Origin: PALSA-607 sp963737705
GTDB taxonomy: Bacteria; Actinomycetota; Actinomycetes; Acidothermales; Acidothermaceae
DNA: 64,000 bases
Reading direction: 5' to 3'
NCBI GenBank assembly: GCA_963737705.1
Contig: CAVTTP010000004.1
Span: 496,001 to 560,000, forward strand
Shown here: positions 34,920 through 43,734 of the stretch, piece after piece
Position numbering within the stretch: position 1 is the stretch's first letter
Layout: each line of letters begins with the position of its first letter
The notes under the pieces: generated by a model
Told to the model about the DNA's origin: nothing
The model's input: only the letters and a program-made list of their open reading frames with translations
Databases searched by the model: none
Program-made: the position numbers and the translations under genes

Positions 34920-35977
34920 TGGGTCCGGTGATCAACGATGTGCTGCTCGACAGCGTCTTCTTGCGTGCCTGCCGTGGCGAGCCGGTCCCGCATCCGCCCG
35001 TCTGGTTCATGCGGCAAGCGGGTCGTGCGTTACCGGAGTATCGCGCGGTTCGCGAAGGCATCCCGATGCTGCAGGCGTGCACGACGCCCGAGTTGATCGC
35101 AGAGATCACGGTGCAGCCGGTGCGTCGCTACGGCGTCGATGCGGCGATCATCTTCAGCGACATCGTGGTCCCGTTGAAAGCAGTCGGCGTCGACCTCGAC
35201 ATCGTTCCTGGTGTGGGCCCGGTCGTCGCGTCGCCTTTCACAACGAGCGCGGACGTCGATGTGCTGCGACCACTCGAGCCTGCTGATGTCGACTTCCTCG
35301 ACACCGCAGTGCGATTGGCGGTGGCTGAGCTCGGTGCGACGCCGCTCATCGGATTCGCCGGAGCTCCGTTCACGCTGGCCAGCTATCTCGTCGAGGGCGG
35401 CCCGTCGCGCGAGCACCTGAAGACGAAGGCGTTGATGTACTCGCAACCCGTGTTGTGGCACCAACTGCTCGACAGGCTTGCGACCATCGCCGTCGGCTTC
35501 CTGCGCGTTCAGGTCGGCGCCGGAGCTCGCGCCGTCCAACTGTTTGATTCATGGGCAGGCATCTTGTCGCCCGCCGACTACCGCACCTACGTGTTGCCGC
35601 ACAGTGCGCGCGTCCTCGCGGAACTCGCCGACCTAAACGTGCCGCGAGTTCATTTTGGCGTTGGCACCGGCGAGTTGTTGGCGCTGATGGGCGAAGCAGG
35701 CGCCGATGTCGTCGGGGTCGACTGGCGGGTACCGCTCGACGTTGCCGCACAACGCGTGGGCGACCGGGTAATACAGGGAAATCTCGATCCCGCAACGGTT
35801 TTCGCCCCGTGGGAAGTCATCGAACAGACCGCGGCCGATGTCATCGCGCGCGGCCGAGCCGCGCGCGGTCACATCTTCAACCTCGGCCACGGAGTGCTGC
35901 CGACGACCGACCCCGACGTGCTGGCGCGGTTAGTTGACTTCGTTCATCAGACTGCCGGACCAGCACTCGGCGCATGA
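34919..35977 (+). CDS. hemE: Uroporphyrinogen decarboxylase
   Basis: 352 residues from the ATG at 34919; a GTG at 34928 with GGGAG ten bases upstream is an alternative. Signatures: PPVWFMRQAGRALPEYRAVR (N-terminal motif, Arg and Asp-binding residues), IIFSDIVVPLKAVGVDL, GFAGAPFTLASYLVEG, and GHIFNLGHGVLPTTDPD. It removes four carboxyl groups from uroporphyrinogen III to give coproporphyrinogen III, feeding cgoX downstream. Its 3' end overlaps the convergent DUF4349 gene by 31 bases. Confidence 0.96.
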   Translation: MGPVINDVLLDSVFLRACRGEPVPHPPVWFMRQAGRALPEYRAVREGIPMLQACTTPELIAEITVQPVRRYGVDAAIIFSDIVVPLKAVGVDLDIVPGVGPVVASPFTTSADVDVLRPLEPADVDFLDTAVRLAVAELGATPLIGFAGAPFTLASYLVEGGPSREHLKTKALMYSQPVLWHQLLDRLATIAVGFLRVQVGAGARAVQLFDSWAGILSPADYRTYVLPHSARVLAELADLNVPRVHFGVGTGELLALMGEAGADVVGVDWRVPLDVAAQRVGDRVIQGNLDPATVFAPWEVIEQTAADVIARGRAARGHIFNLGHGVLPTTDPDVLARLVDFVHQTAGPALGA

Positions 35978-36987
35978 GTTGTCTCGTCTGACGGCCGTGT
36001 CATGAGCCTGCGTCGCACGATGAGTGCCGCAAGACCCAAGACGAACAGCACGACGAGGAACGGCAGCATTGCGCCCACAGCGGTCGTGATACCCGTCACT
36101 GTGCGAGTGAATGCATGCCAGCCGCCACGCAGGCCGCGCACGAACCCGACGACGTGCGCCTTCTTGACCGGTGCCACGAGTGGCGCGACCTTCGGCGTCG
36201 CTACCAGATTCACAGTGATCGTGGCTTGCGCGACCTGCTGAGTGAACGTGCGCTGCTGGGCTTCGAGCGATTCAAGGTCAGCCTCGCGCTGGGCGATCTC
36301 GTTCTCGACGGTGGCGAGGTCGGCGACGTTGCCAGCATGCTGGAACAGCTGGCGAAGTCTGGTCAGGCTGTCCTGCGCCGCTGCTTCGCGCGAGTTGACG
36401 TCGGCAACTTGTGCAGTGACGTCGCTTGCTGTCTCGTTGCGGCTGAGCTCGGTGCCGAGCTGGCCGATCTGATCGAGAATGCCCTGATCGAGCGTGTCCG
36501 GCGGCACCTTCAACGTGACGGTCGCGCTCGCGGCGCCGGGATTGTTCGGGTCCTTGGATGCCAGGCTCACCTGCTCGCCGAACACAACGCCGCCCCTGCC
36601 GGCCGCGAGCTGGGCGAGCTGGTCGACCGCCGTCTTGATGTCCTTTGTCTGCACGGTGATGTCGGCGGTGTAGATGACCTGCCGGCCGGTGAGCAGCGGT
36701 TGGGACACAGTCTGCCCGGAGCTACCTCCGCCTGCTGCGGGCGCGCTGGCAGGGGCAGCGGCCGCGGAGCTGGCCGCTGCAGCCGGCGCGGCTTCGCCGT
36801 TTGCGGCAGGTGAAGGTACTGCCGTGACGTCGCCAGGGTTCGCGTCGTCGGGAGCAGCGGCTGAGGTCGCGGCCGCAGGTGCAGAGGCTGATTTCTTTGC
36901 TGAGCTGGAACAACCGGCCGCGAGGACGGCGAGCACCGCCGCGACACCGACGACGGTCATGATTCGCGAACCCTTGAACTGGCGCAT
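35947..36987 (-). CDS. DUF4349 lipoprotein
   Basis: 346 residues from the ATG at 36987, with GGAGG upstream. Lipobox LAAGC (Cys26) and a long Ala/Pro/Ser linker (30-100) precede the DUF4349 domain: RQVIYTADITVQTKDIKTAV, FGEQVSLASKDPN, VTLKVPPDTLDQGI, a coiled-coil (VNSREAAAQDSLTRLRQLF to IAQREADLESLEAQQ), and TITVNLVAT. One C-terminal membrane helix ends in RRRLMTR. So it is tethered at both ends on the outer face of the membrane. Function unknown. It lies opposite hemE and cgoX. Confidence 0.9.
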   Translation of the reverse strand: MRQFKGSRIMTVVGVAAVLAVLAAGCSSSAKKSASAPAAATSAAAPDDANPGDVTAVPSPAANGEAAPAAAASSAAAAPASAPAAGGGSSGQTVSQPLLTGRQVIYTADITVQTKDIKTAVDQLAQLAAGRGGVVFGEQVSLASKDPNNPGAASATVTLKVPPDTLDQGILDQIGQLGTELSRNETASDVTAQVADVNSREAAAQDSLTRLRQLFQHAGNVADLATVENEIAQREADLESLEAQQRTFTQQVAQATITVNLVATPKVAPLVAPVKKAHVVGFVRGLRGGWHAFTRTVTGITTAVGAMLPFLVVLFVLGLAALIVRRRLMTRPSDETTHAPSAGPAV

Positions 36988-37096
36988 GGCGTCCTCCCGA
37001 TGGCCGGTACGTTCCGGTAGCGATGAGATCGCTGCTGCACCTGCTGGGTTCCCGCCCGTTGATCACGATCGGGCCACGGTCTGCGAAGGTGACCCG

Positions 37097-38530
37097 GTGA
37101 GCACGCTCCCGTCAGACGCCCGCGGAACCCTCGACGCCGGGGCTGCGCGGCCACACGTCGTGGTGGTCGGTGCAGGGATCTCCGGCCTCGCGGCAGCGCG
37201 CGCGCTGTTGCTCGACGGTCGGGTCCGGGTCACGGTGCTCGAAGGATCGCCGCGCACGGGCGGCAAGTTGCTGCGTGGTGAGGTCGCCGGAGTCGAGACC
37301 GATCTTGGTGCTGAGGCGGTGCTTGCTCGGCGTCCCGAGGGCGTGGCCTTGATGGCGTCGCTCGGGCTCGATGCCGTCTCGCCGACCACGACCAAGGCCG
37401 CGATCTGGACGCGCGGACAGCTGCGGCCTTTGCCGGCCGGCCACGTGATGGGGGTGCCGGTCAGCCTGCGCTCGCTTGCGGCGTGCCGCGCGGTGTCTCC
37501 GGCCGGTGTCACGCGGGCTTCGCTCGACCTGACGCTGCCTGCGACGGCGATCGGGGACGACCTCTCGGTGGCCACCTACATCGGTGCCCGGATGGGGCAC
37601 GAGGTCGTCGATCGGCTTGTCGAGCCGCTGCTGGGCGGCGTCTACGCGGGCCGGGCCGACGAGTTGTCGCTTCGGGCGACCTTGCCGCAGGTCGCAGCCG
37701 TTGCTGATCAACGATCGTTGTTCCGGGCGCTTCGCGCGCGTTCTGCCCAACCTTCGGCCGGACCGGTCTTTGCGGGCGTTGTTGGGGGAGTCGGGCAGCT
37801 TGCCGAAACCCTGACCGCCTCCTTGTTAGCTGCTGGCGCAGACCTCGTGCTCGACACCACGGTGCGAGAGCTGATGCGGCGGGCTGCCGGCTGGGAGTTG
37901 GTGACTGGCTCCGCCGCACGCCCTCAGACCATCAGCGCGGACGCCGTGGTGCTGGCGCTACCTGCGACGCCGGCAGGTCGATTGCTGGCCGCTACGGTGC
38001 CATCGGCAGCGCACGATCTCGCCGCGATCGACTACGCAAGCATGGCGGTTGTCACGTTGGCGTTCTCTGCGGCGGCGTTTGAGAAACCCCTGACGGGCAG
38101 CGGTTTTCTGGTTCCGGCCGTGGACGGCCGCCTGATCAAGGCTGCGACGTTCTCCACTCAGAAGTGGGGTTGGTACGACCCGTCGGATGCCGTTTTGGTG
38201 CGGTGTTCCATCGGCCGCTACGGCGACGTCGGCGACCTGCAGCGGTCCGACGACGAGTTGGTCGCGGGCGCAGTGCGCGATATTGCCGCAGCGGTTGGCG
38301 TTCGGGGTGTACCCCGCGACGCGGTCGTTACGCGATGGGGCGGCGGACTCCCGCAGTACAGCGTCGGCCACCTCGACCGGGTTGCTCGCATCAAGGCAGC
38401 GCTGGCCGCCGTCCCCGGCTTGGCCGCCTGCGGGGCGGCCTTCGACGGCGTCGGCATTCCTGCATGCATCGGCAGCGGGACGACGGCGGCGACCCAGGTC
38501 CTCGCGACGCTGTTCGGCGAGGGAGAATAG
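37097..38530 (+). CDS. cgoX: Coproporphyrinogen III oxidase (protoporphyrinogen oxidase family)
   Basis: 477 residues from the GTG at 37097, with GAAGG upstream; the frame is open far upstream but the FAD motif fixes the domain start. FAD-binding VVVGAGISGLAAARAL and ETDLGAEAVL, central DRLVEPLLGGVYAGRADELS, and C-terminal GVGIPACIGSGTTAATQVL are intact. In the actinobacterial pathway this enzyme (HemY/CgoX) oxidises coproporphyrinogen III to coproporphyrin III, using O2. It is followed five bases later by chdC. Confidence 0.94.
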   Translation: MSTLPSDARGTLDAGAARPHVVVVGAGISGLAAARALLLDGRVRVTVLEGSPRTGGKLLRGEVAGVETDLGAEAVLARRPEGVALMASLGLDAVSPTTTKAAIWTRGQLRPLPAGHVMGVPVSLRSLAACRAVSPAGVTRASLDLTLPATAIGDDLSVATYIGARMGHEVVDRLVEPLLGGVYAGRADELSLRATLPQVAAVADQRSLFRALRARSAQPSAGPVFAGVVGGVGQLAETLTASLLAAGADLVLDTTVRELMRRAAGWELVTGSAARPQTISADAVVLALPATPAGRLLAATVPSAAHDLAAIDYASMAVVTLAFSAAAFEKPLTGSGFLVPAVDGRLIKAATFSTQKWGWYDPSDAVLVRCSIGRYGDVGDLQRSDDELVAGAVRDIAAAVGVRGVPRDAVVTRWGGGLPQYSVGHLDRVARIKAALAAVPGLAACGAAFDGVGIPACIGSGTTAATQVLATLFGEGE

Positions 38531-38535
38531 CTGCC

Positions 38536-39258
38536 ATGAGCGATGTCGATCCGGCGAGCAAGGCCGCGGCGCCAGAGTCTGAGGCGCCGCTGACGGCGTA
38601 CACGATGTATGCGGTCTTCCGCTCGCAGCGCGGCGCTGGCGGGCTGCCTGATCCCGGCCGCGACCTGGCCGCCGCCGAGGTCGATGACTTGTTGGCGGAA
38701 TTGGCCGGCAAGGGGGTCACTACGCGTGGGTTCTACAGCGTGAGTGGCTTCCGTCACGACGCCGACTACCTCATCTGGTGGATCGCGCCGAACTCCGAAG
38801 ATCTCCAGGACGCGTACCTGCGGTTTCTCCGCACCCGGTTGGGTCGGGCGAGCGATCCCGTGTGGTCAGTAATCGGCGTCCATCGTGATGCGGAGTTCAA
38901 CAAGGCGCACATTCCCGCGTTCCTCGCCGGGATGGAAGCGAAGGCCTACGTCTGCGTCTACCCGTATAACCGGACCAACGAGTGGTACCTGCTCGACCCC
39001 GCCGAGCGCGGTGCGATGCTGCGCGAGCACGGCGTGATGGGCCGCGAGTATCCCGACGTGTTGGCGAACACGGTCGCGGCGTTTGCCCTTGGCGACTATG
39101 AGTTCCTGCTCGCGTTCGAGGCCGACGAACTGCATCGGATCGTTGACCTCATGCGCTACCTGCGTGGTGCTCAGGCGCGGGCGCACACCCGCCTAGAGAC
39201 GCCGTTCTTCACCGGCCCGCGTCGAGCGGTTGCTGAGCTAATCGCGACGCTCCCGTAG
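38536..39258 (+). CDS. chdC: Coproheme decarboxylase (HemQ)
   Basis: 240 residues from the ATG at 38536 with GGAGA upstream. Chlorite-dismutase-like fold with the actinobacterial signature YVCVYPYNRTNEWYLLD; the Tyr of NEWYLL is in the usual catalytic region, and LREHGVMGREY supplies the likely heme-ligand His. It decarboxylates the two propionates of coproheme to make heme b with H2O2. Together with hemE, cgoX and the ferrochelatase at 9.3 kb, the coproporphyrin-dependent branch is complete. Confidence 0.95.
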   Translation: MSDVDPASKAAAPESEAPLTAYTMYAVFRSQRGAGGLPDPGRDLAAAEVDDLLAELAGKGVTTRGFYSVSGFRHDADYLIWWIAPNSEDLQDAYLRFLRTRLGRASDPVWSVIGVHRDAEFNKAHIPAFLAGMEAKAYVCVYPYNRTNEWYLLDPAERGAMLREHGVMGREYPDVLANTVAAFALGDYEFLLAFEADELHRIVDLMRYLRGAQARAHTRLETPFFTGPRRAVAELIATLP

Positions 39259-39276
39259 CCCTACGGCGCTGCGTGC

Positions 39277-39327
39277 CAAATCAGTGACGGAATTTCACCT
39301 CCGGGGTGAAGAAGCGTCACTGATTTG
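39277..39327. repeat. Left palindrome bracketing the DUF559 gene
   Basis: CAAATCAGTGACG (39277-39289) and CGTCACTGATTTG (39315-39327) are perfect 13-bp arms, with an inner TTCACC/GGTGAA pair (39294-39299, 39305-39310). The stop codon of the DUF559 gene is inside the right arm. It is related in sequence to the palindrome at 40273-40323. It could also end the chdC transcript. Confidence 0.85.
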
Positions 39328-40228
39328 ACTTACCAGACAGCTGCCGCACTCGCTCCAGCACGGTGGCGATGACCCACTCCGGTTGCAAGCGAATCTGGGT
39401 TGCCGTAAACGAGAGCAAGCTCCACCCGGCGAGTTGTAACAGGGCGGCCTTTTCGCGGTCGCGCTCGAAGCCTGGTCGCCGCGCGTGAGTGTCGTACCCG
39501 TCTGCCTCGATGGCTAGTCGGATGCCGAACAGTGCGAAGTCCACCCGCGCAACGAATTGGCCAGCTGACGTGACGACGTATTGGGCGACCGGATTCAGCC
39601 CTGCGCGACGCAGCAACGAGAGAAGTTCACGCTCCAGCACAGATTCGAGCATCGGGTCCGCGCTCGCCAGCGCACGCCGCGCAAGATCGATGCCGGTGCA
39701 CCCGGCGAGCCATGCGATGCGCGACTCGAGGGCGTCGACAGATACTCGAGTCGTTCGAAGTGCGTCGGCGATGATCCGCGACCCGGTCTCGACTGGCAGG
39801 CTTCGCGCGAGGTCGACGAGAGTCCGCGGGAGCGACGTGACGGGGAATCCTCGGCACGTCGCGACATCGTCTGCGCACAGCCGGATTCGATGAATGGTGG
39901 CTCGCGGCACGCTTCGAGGGCGGCGGGTCCGTGGCACCGAAAGGTCGAAGCGCACCACCGGCGGCGCGCCCTCAACATTTTGGATCTTTCCGGCGATGCG
40001 ATGACTGAGACGCGCATCGGGGCCAGCGGCGAGCGTCGCGATCCACACGCTGGCGTCAAATGTGAGGGGCGTACCCGATATCCGGAAGATGCCCTGAACG
40101 CAGCGCAGCCAACTGCCGATTGCGAGCAGGTGCCGGATGCGCCGGTCGGTATAGCCAGCCCCGAGCGCTTGGACTCGGCTGAACACGCCACATTGCGCCG
40201 CCGCGATCACGACAAGTAAGGGTTCCAT
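39317..40228 (-). CDS. DUF559 (Vsr-like) endonuclease-domain protein with AbiEi-like N-terminus
   Basis: 303 residues from the ATG at 40228 (MEPLLVVIAAAQCGVFSRVQAL). The N-terminus resembles the winged-helix of AbiEi-type antitoxin regulators (QALGAGYTDRRIRHLLAIGSWLRCVQGIF over 30 residues; key Arg-Arg and GIF). The C-terminal 100 residues match the DUF559 nuclease-like fold: VDFALFGIRLAIEADG (Asp and Glu-x-Asp of a PD-(D/E)xK core), YDTHARRPGFERDREKAALLQLAGW. The last codons (Ser-Asn-Gln-stop) are encoded by the left palindrome; a related palindrome lies 45 bases upstream. Solitary DUF559 genes are common in actinobacteria and uncharacterised. Transfer is plausible. Confidence 0.8.
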   Translation of the reverse strand: MEPLLVVIAAAQCGVFSRVQALGAGYTDRRIRHLLAIGSWLRCVQGIFRISGTPLTFDASVWIATLAAGPDARLSHRIAGKIQNVEGAPPVVRFDLSVPRTRRPRSVPRATIHRIRLCADDVATCRGFPVTSLPRTLVDLARSLPVETGSRIIADALRTTRVSVDALESRIAWLAGCTGIDLARRALASADPMLESVLERELLSLLRRAGLNPVAQYVVTSAGQFVARVDFALFGIRLAIEADGYDTHARRPGFERDREKAALLQLAGWSLLSFTATQIRLQPEWVIATVLERVRQLSGKSNQ

Positions 40229-40272
40229 CGACCCAACGTGGCCGCGTCGAGGGCCCGTCGTCGGCCGCGCCG

Positions 40273-40323
40273 CCAAATTGTGGACGGTTCTTCACCCTGG
40301 GGGTGAAGAACCGTCACTGATCG
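40273..40323. repeat. Right palindrome bracketing the DUF559 gene
   Basis: GACGGTTCTTCACC (40283-40296) and GGTGAAGAACCGTC (40302-40315) are perfect 14-bp arms around CTGGG. It shares CCAAAT, GACGG, GGGGTGAAGAA and CGTCACTGAT, in the same order and orientation, with the left palindrome. It is also placed to terminate the msrB transcript. Confidence 0.85.
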
Positions 40324-40355
40324 GGTGACCTCGCCGTGGCGGAGCCGGGCGACAG

Positions 40356-40757
40356 CTACTCGGTCGGTTCCAAGCGCACGCTGATGCTGTTGATGCAGAA
40401 GCGGTCGTCGACGGGGTTGCCGTACTTCTCGCCTTGGAAGAGGTGGCCCAGGTGGGATCCGCACCTGGCGCAGCGTGCCTCGATGCGGCGCATCCCGTAG
40501 CTATTGTCCTCGAGGAGCTCGACGGCGTCGTTCTCGGTCGGCTGATAGAACGACGGCCAGCCGCAATGCGAGTCGAACTTGTGGTCGCTGCGGAACAGCT
40601 CGGCGTCACAGGCCCGGCAGTGGTAGACGCCGGTGGTCTTGGTGTCGGTGTACTCACCGACGAATGCAGGCTCGGTCGCGGCCTTGCGCAACACGGCATA
40701 TTCGGACGGCGTGAGCTGCTCGCGCCATTCCTCGTCTGTCTTCTCAACCTTGTACAT
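40356..40757 (-). CDS. msrB: Peptide-methionine (R)-S-oxide reductase
   Basis: 133 residues from the ATG at 40757. Zinc-binding Cys pairs are CRAC and CARC. Catalytic motifs CGWPSF and RFCINSISVRL, and GSHLGHLF, are intact. It reduces methionine-R-sulfoxide in damaged proteins via thioredoxin. The position beyond chdC matches Rv2674 in mycobacteria as I recall. It is divergent from the LigD-type polymerase gene. Confidence 0.96.
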   Translation of the reverse strand: MYKVEKTDEEWREQLTPSEYAVLRKAATEPAFVGEYTDTKTTGVYHCRACDAELFRSDHKFDSHCGWPSFYQPTENDAVELLEDNSYGMRRIEARCARCGSHLGHLFQGEKYGNPVDDRFCINSISVRLEPTE

Positions 40758-40837
40758 GCCCCTAAGTTTACGTGAGCGCGCCAATCGGGGTGGGTCGGTG
40801 GAGATTACGAACCGCTGACGGGAGGTAGCGTCTTCTC

Positions 40838-41866
40838 GTGGCTCCTTCCCCCGCAATAGAGCTCGAGATTGAGGGACGTACGGTCCGCGTCTCGAACCCC
40901 GAGAAGGTCTACTTCTCCGGCCGTGGCCAGACCAAGCTCGACCTCGTCAACTACTACCTGTCGGTGGGTCCGGGCATCGTGCACGCGCTCTTCGAGCGCC
41001 CGTGCACGCTGCAGCGATTTCCCGACGGCGTCGAGGGGGAGGCGATCTACCAAAAGCGGGTACCCGAGCATCATCCCGAGTGGCTTGAGACCGCCCGCGT
41101 CACCTTCCCGTCGGGTCGCCACGCCGACGAGTTGTGCGTGACCGAGGTCGCGTCCGTCGCGTGGGCCGCGAACCTCGGAACCATCGTCTTCCACCCGTGG
41201 CCCTCCAGGCGGGCCGATACCGAGCATCCGGACGAACTCCGGATCGACCTCGACCCGCAACCCGGCACCGACTTCGATGACGCACGGACGGTCGCCGTCG
41301 CCGTCCACGAATTGCTTGATGAAGTCGGCTACATCGGGTTCCCGAAGACATCTGGCGGTCGGGGCATCCATATCTATGTGCGGCTACAACCGCGTTGGAC
41401 GTTCACCGAGATTCGCCGTGGGGTGCTGGCGTTCTCGCGTGAAATCGAGCGGCGGATACCTGAGGAGGTGACCACCGCATGGTGGAAGGAAGAGCGCGGC
41501 GCGAAGGTGTTCCTCGACTACAACCAGAACGCGCGAGACCGCACGATTGCGGCGGCCTATAGCGTGCGAGCGAACGTGCGCGCGACGGTGTCGACGCCCG
41601 TTACGTGGCAAGAACTGGCGGACGTCGATCCCAACGACTTCACGATCGATTCGGTGCCGCAACGGTTCGCGAAGATTGGCGACCTGCACGCTGGCATAGA
41701 CGACGTCGCGCACGACCTCACGCCCCTGATCGAGATGGCCGATCGAGACGAGCGCGATCGCGGGCTTGGAGATGCGCCGTACCCGCCGAACTTCCCGAAG
41801 ATGGAGGGCGAACCTTCGCGAGTGCAACCGAGCCGAGCCCGCCGCCCGAAACCCGAACCCGACTGA
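40838..41866 (+). CDS. LigD-type DNA polymerase/primase (NHEJ)
   Basis: 342 residues from a GTG. Archaeo-eukaryotic primase-like LigD polymerase domain: VSNPEKVYFSG, YYLSVGPGIVHALFERPCTL, LRIDLDPQPG (catalytic Asp-x-Asp), FPKTSGGRGIHIYVRL (the SGG and HIH-like triad), and LDYNQNARDRTIAAAYSVR. A stand-alone polymerase rather than part of a three-domain LigD. Such enzymes fill ends in Ku-dependent repair. A separate ATP-dependent ligase is at 44.8-45.9 kb; no ku gene is in the window. Confidence 0.93.
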   Translation: MAPSPAIELEIEGRTVRVSNPEKVYFSGRGQTKLDLVNYYLSVGPGIVHALFERPCTLQRFPDGVEGEAIYQKRVPEHHPEWLETARVTFPSGRHADELCVTEVASVAWAANLGTIVFHPWPSRRADTEHPDELRIDLDPQPGTDFDDARTVAVAVHELLDEVGYIGFPKTSGGRGIHIYVRLQPRWTFTEIRRGVLAFSREIERRIPEEVTTAWWKEERGAKVFLDYNQNARDRTIAAAYSVRANVRATVSTPVTWQELADVDPNDFTIDSVPQRFAKIGDLHAGIDDVAHDLTPLIEMADRDERDRGLGDAPYPPNFPKMEGEPSRVQPSRARRPKPEPD

Positions 41867-41885
41867 CGTCGTGCGTGGCGCCCTG

Positions 41886-42821
41886 ATGAAACCGCACAAC
41901 GCGGGTCGGCGTCTCATGGTCATGCGAGGGCTCGGAGCCGTGACGACGGTGATGGTGAGCGGCCTGTTTTTGGCTGGCTGCGAGTCGGGCGCAGCTCCAC
42001 GCGCCGGTACTACCTCGATAGCACCTGGGCTCTCGAGTCCGACGCCTTTGGTCAGCATCGGGAGCCCGGCGCCCTCGAACGCGGCGGAACGGTCGCGAGT
42101 GCAGGCAGTCACCGAGCTGGCCCAGGGCCTCCTTGCGCAGGTGTCAGTACCCGACGGTTCGAAGCTGTTGGGTGGGCGGTCCGTCGGACCCGACGCCTCA
42201 GCGCAAACGTCGATGGACGACGACGTGATCGATGTCGCCGACTCGTGGACGGTGCCCGAACCCGCTGAAACTGTGCTGGCGTACGTCCAGCATCATCTGC
42301 CCATCGCGCTCACCTGGGATGGCTCACTCGGCGCCGGGGTCGTTGTCTATCGAGCGGCGGCGGGGGCTTCTGACCAAGGCGCGAGGGTCTACGTCGCAGT
42401 GACGCCAGATCCCGCGGGTGGCACCGATCTGCAGGTTGACGTGTCGGATGCGTGGCAGCCGCTACGCCCAGCAGGCGCGCGCGTGCCGTCGACTGTCACG
42501 GGTGCCACGCTGATACGGCGCACCGGCGTCATCATGTCCCCCCCACCGCCAACCACAGTCACCATTCACGTGAATGCCGACGTTGCGCGTCACATTGCCA
42601 CGCTTCTCAATGCGCTTCCGACCGAGCCGGGCGGCCCGCCCGATGCTGGCGGTGGAGCAGACGAGACGATTACCGTCACCTTTGACGGGGACCCGAGCAA
42701 AACGCAGTACGTCGCCGCAGGCAGCTTTTACAACGCCGTGACCGTCAGCGCTCCGAGCCAGGCGTTGCCAACGCTGTCGAACGCAGGCGACCTCGACACG
42801 TACCTGGAAGGATTGTTCTAG
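41886..42821 (+). CDS. Hypothetical lipoprotein
   Basis: 311 residues from the ATG at 41886 (an ATG at 41916 also possible). Signal peptide with lipobox LAGC (FLAGCESG), then a Ser/Pro linker and a beta-rich domain (DVADSWTVPEPAETVLAYVQHHLP, RVYVAVTPDPAGGTDLQVDV, TVTIHVNADVARHIATLLNALP, ITVTFDGDP). Exported and lipid-anchored. No family recognised. It follows the LigD-type polymerase by 19 bases, but a shared role is not evident. Confidence 0.8.
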   Translation: MKPHNAGRRLMVMRGLGAVTTVMVSGLFLAGCESGAAPRAGTTSIAPGLSSPTPLVSIGSPAPSNAAERSRVQAVTELAQGLLAQVSVPDGSKLLGGRSVGPDASAQTSMDDDVIDVADSWTVPEPAETVLAYVQHHLPIALTWDGSLGAGVVVYRAAAGASDQGARVYVAVTPDPAGGTDLQVDVSDAWQPLRPAGARVPSTVTGATLIRRTGVIMSPPPPTTVTIHVNADVARHIATLLNALPTEPGGPPDAGGGADETITVTFDGDPSKTQYVAAGSFYNAVTVSAPSQALPTLSNAGDLDTYLEGLF

Positions 42822-42865
42822 CTGCCGCCGGACAGGCGACCGCGATCAGCGAAAGAGGGCGACCA

Positions 42866-43699
42866 ATGGCGGCAGCACCGGGAAGCGACGGCGATCGGTT
42901 TGCAACGCTGGCCGATGGGACGGCGATGCCGACTCTGGGTCTCGGCGTTTGGCAGGTTCCCAATGGCCCCGAATGCGTAAACGCCGTCCGTTGGGCATTG
43001 GACGCCGGATATCTGCACATCGACACCGCGCAGGGCTACGGCAACGAGGAGAGCGTGGGCAAAGCGGTCCGCGCGAGCGGTATCGACCGTGCGAAGTTGT
43101 TCATCACCACGAAGTTCAATCCTGCTCTGAAAGACCCCGCCGCCGAGGCGAAGAAGAGCCTCACGCGTCTCGGCATGGACTACGTCGATCTGTATCTCGT
43201 TCATTGGCCCGGAGGTGGACCTACCTGGGCATGGCCGGGTATGGAGCAGGCCCACGCGGCTGCGTACGCCCGGTCGATCGGTGTGTCGAATTTCAGTGTG
43301 ACGGAGTTGGATGCGCTTCTGAAGACGGCCGACATCGTGCCTGCCGTGAATCAGGTGTACTTCAATCCGTTTGCCTACCGACGCGCGCTACTTGACGCGT
43401 GCATCGAGCGCCATGTCGTAGTCGAGGCTTACAGCCCTCTCGGGACTGGGCGCGCTCTGACGAACACGAAGGTCAAGACTGTGGCCGCCCGAGTGGGTCG
43501 CTCGCCTGCGCAGGTGCTCTTGCGCTGGGGCGTCCAGCATGGCCTGGTTGTCGTCGGCAAGTCGACGCATCAAGACCGCATCGTGGAGAACATGGAGGTC
43601 TTTGACTTCGTGTTGTCCGCGGATGACATGGCAGAACTGGATGCGTGTGACGAGACGGCGGGCACTGATCGCGCTCTCGAGCGACCGTGGTGGCGATGA
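42866..43699 (+). CDS. Aldo/keto reductase (AKR5-like)
   Basis: 277 residues from an ATG with GAGGG upstream. Catalytic tetrad: Asp and Tyr in HIDTAQGYGNE, Lys in FITTKF, His in LVHWPG. NADPH-binding end VVGKSTHQDRIVEN and the SIGVSNF motif are present. The segment between VHWPGG and SIGVSNF is a little shorter than usual. Likely reduces small aldehydes or ketones such as 2,5-diketogluconate or methylglyoxal; substrate unknown. It is convergent with the TetR gene. Confidence 0.93.
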   Translation: MAAAPGSDGDRFATLADGTAMPTLGLGVWQVPNGPECVNAVRWALDAGYLHIDTAQGYGNEESVGKAVRASGIDRAKLFITTKFNPALKDPAAEAKKSLTRLGMDYVDLYLVHWPGGGPTWAWPGMEQAHAAAYARSIGVSNFSVTELDALLKTADIVPAVNQVYFNPFAYRRALLDACIERHVVVEAYSPLGTGRALTNTKVKTVAARVGRSPAQVLLRWGVQHGLVVVGKSTHQDRIVENMEVFDFVLSADDMAELDACDETAGTDRALERPWWR

Positions 43700-43734
43700 T
43701 GATGAGGACTGTTCGAGCTATGAAGCTCTAGCTA

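Noticed and set aside
39277..40323. Insertion sequence with terminal inverted repeats
   Set aside because: The two copies are in the same orientation and are internally palindromic, no transposase motif is present, and no target-site duplication is seen.
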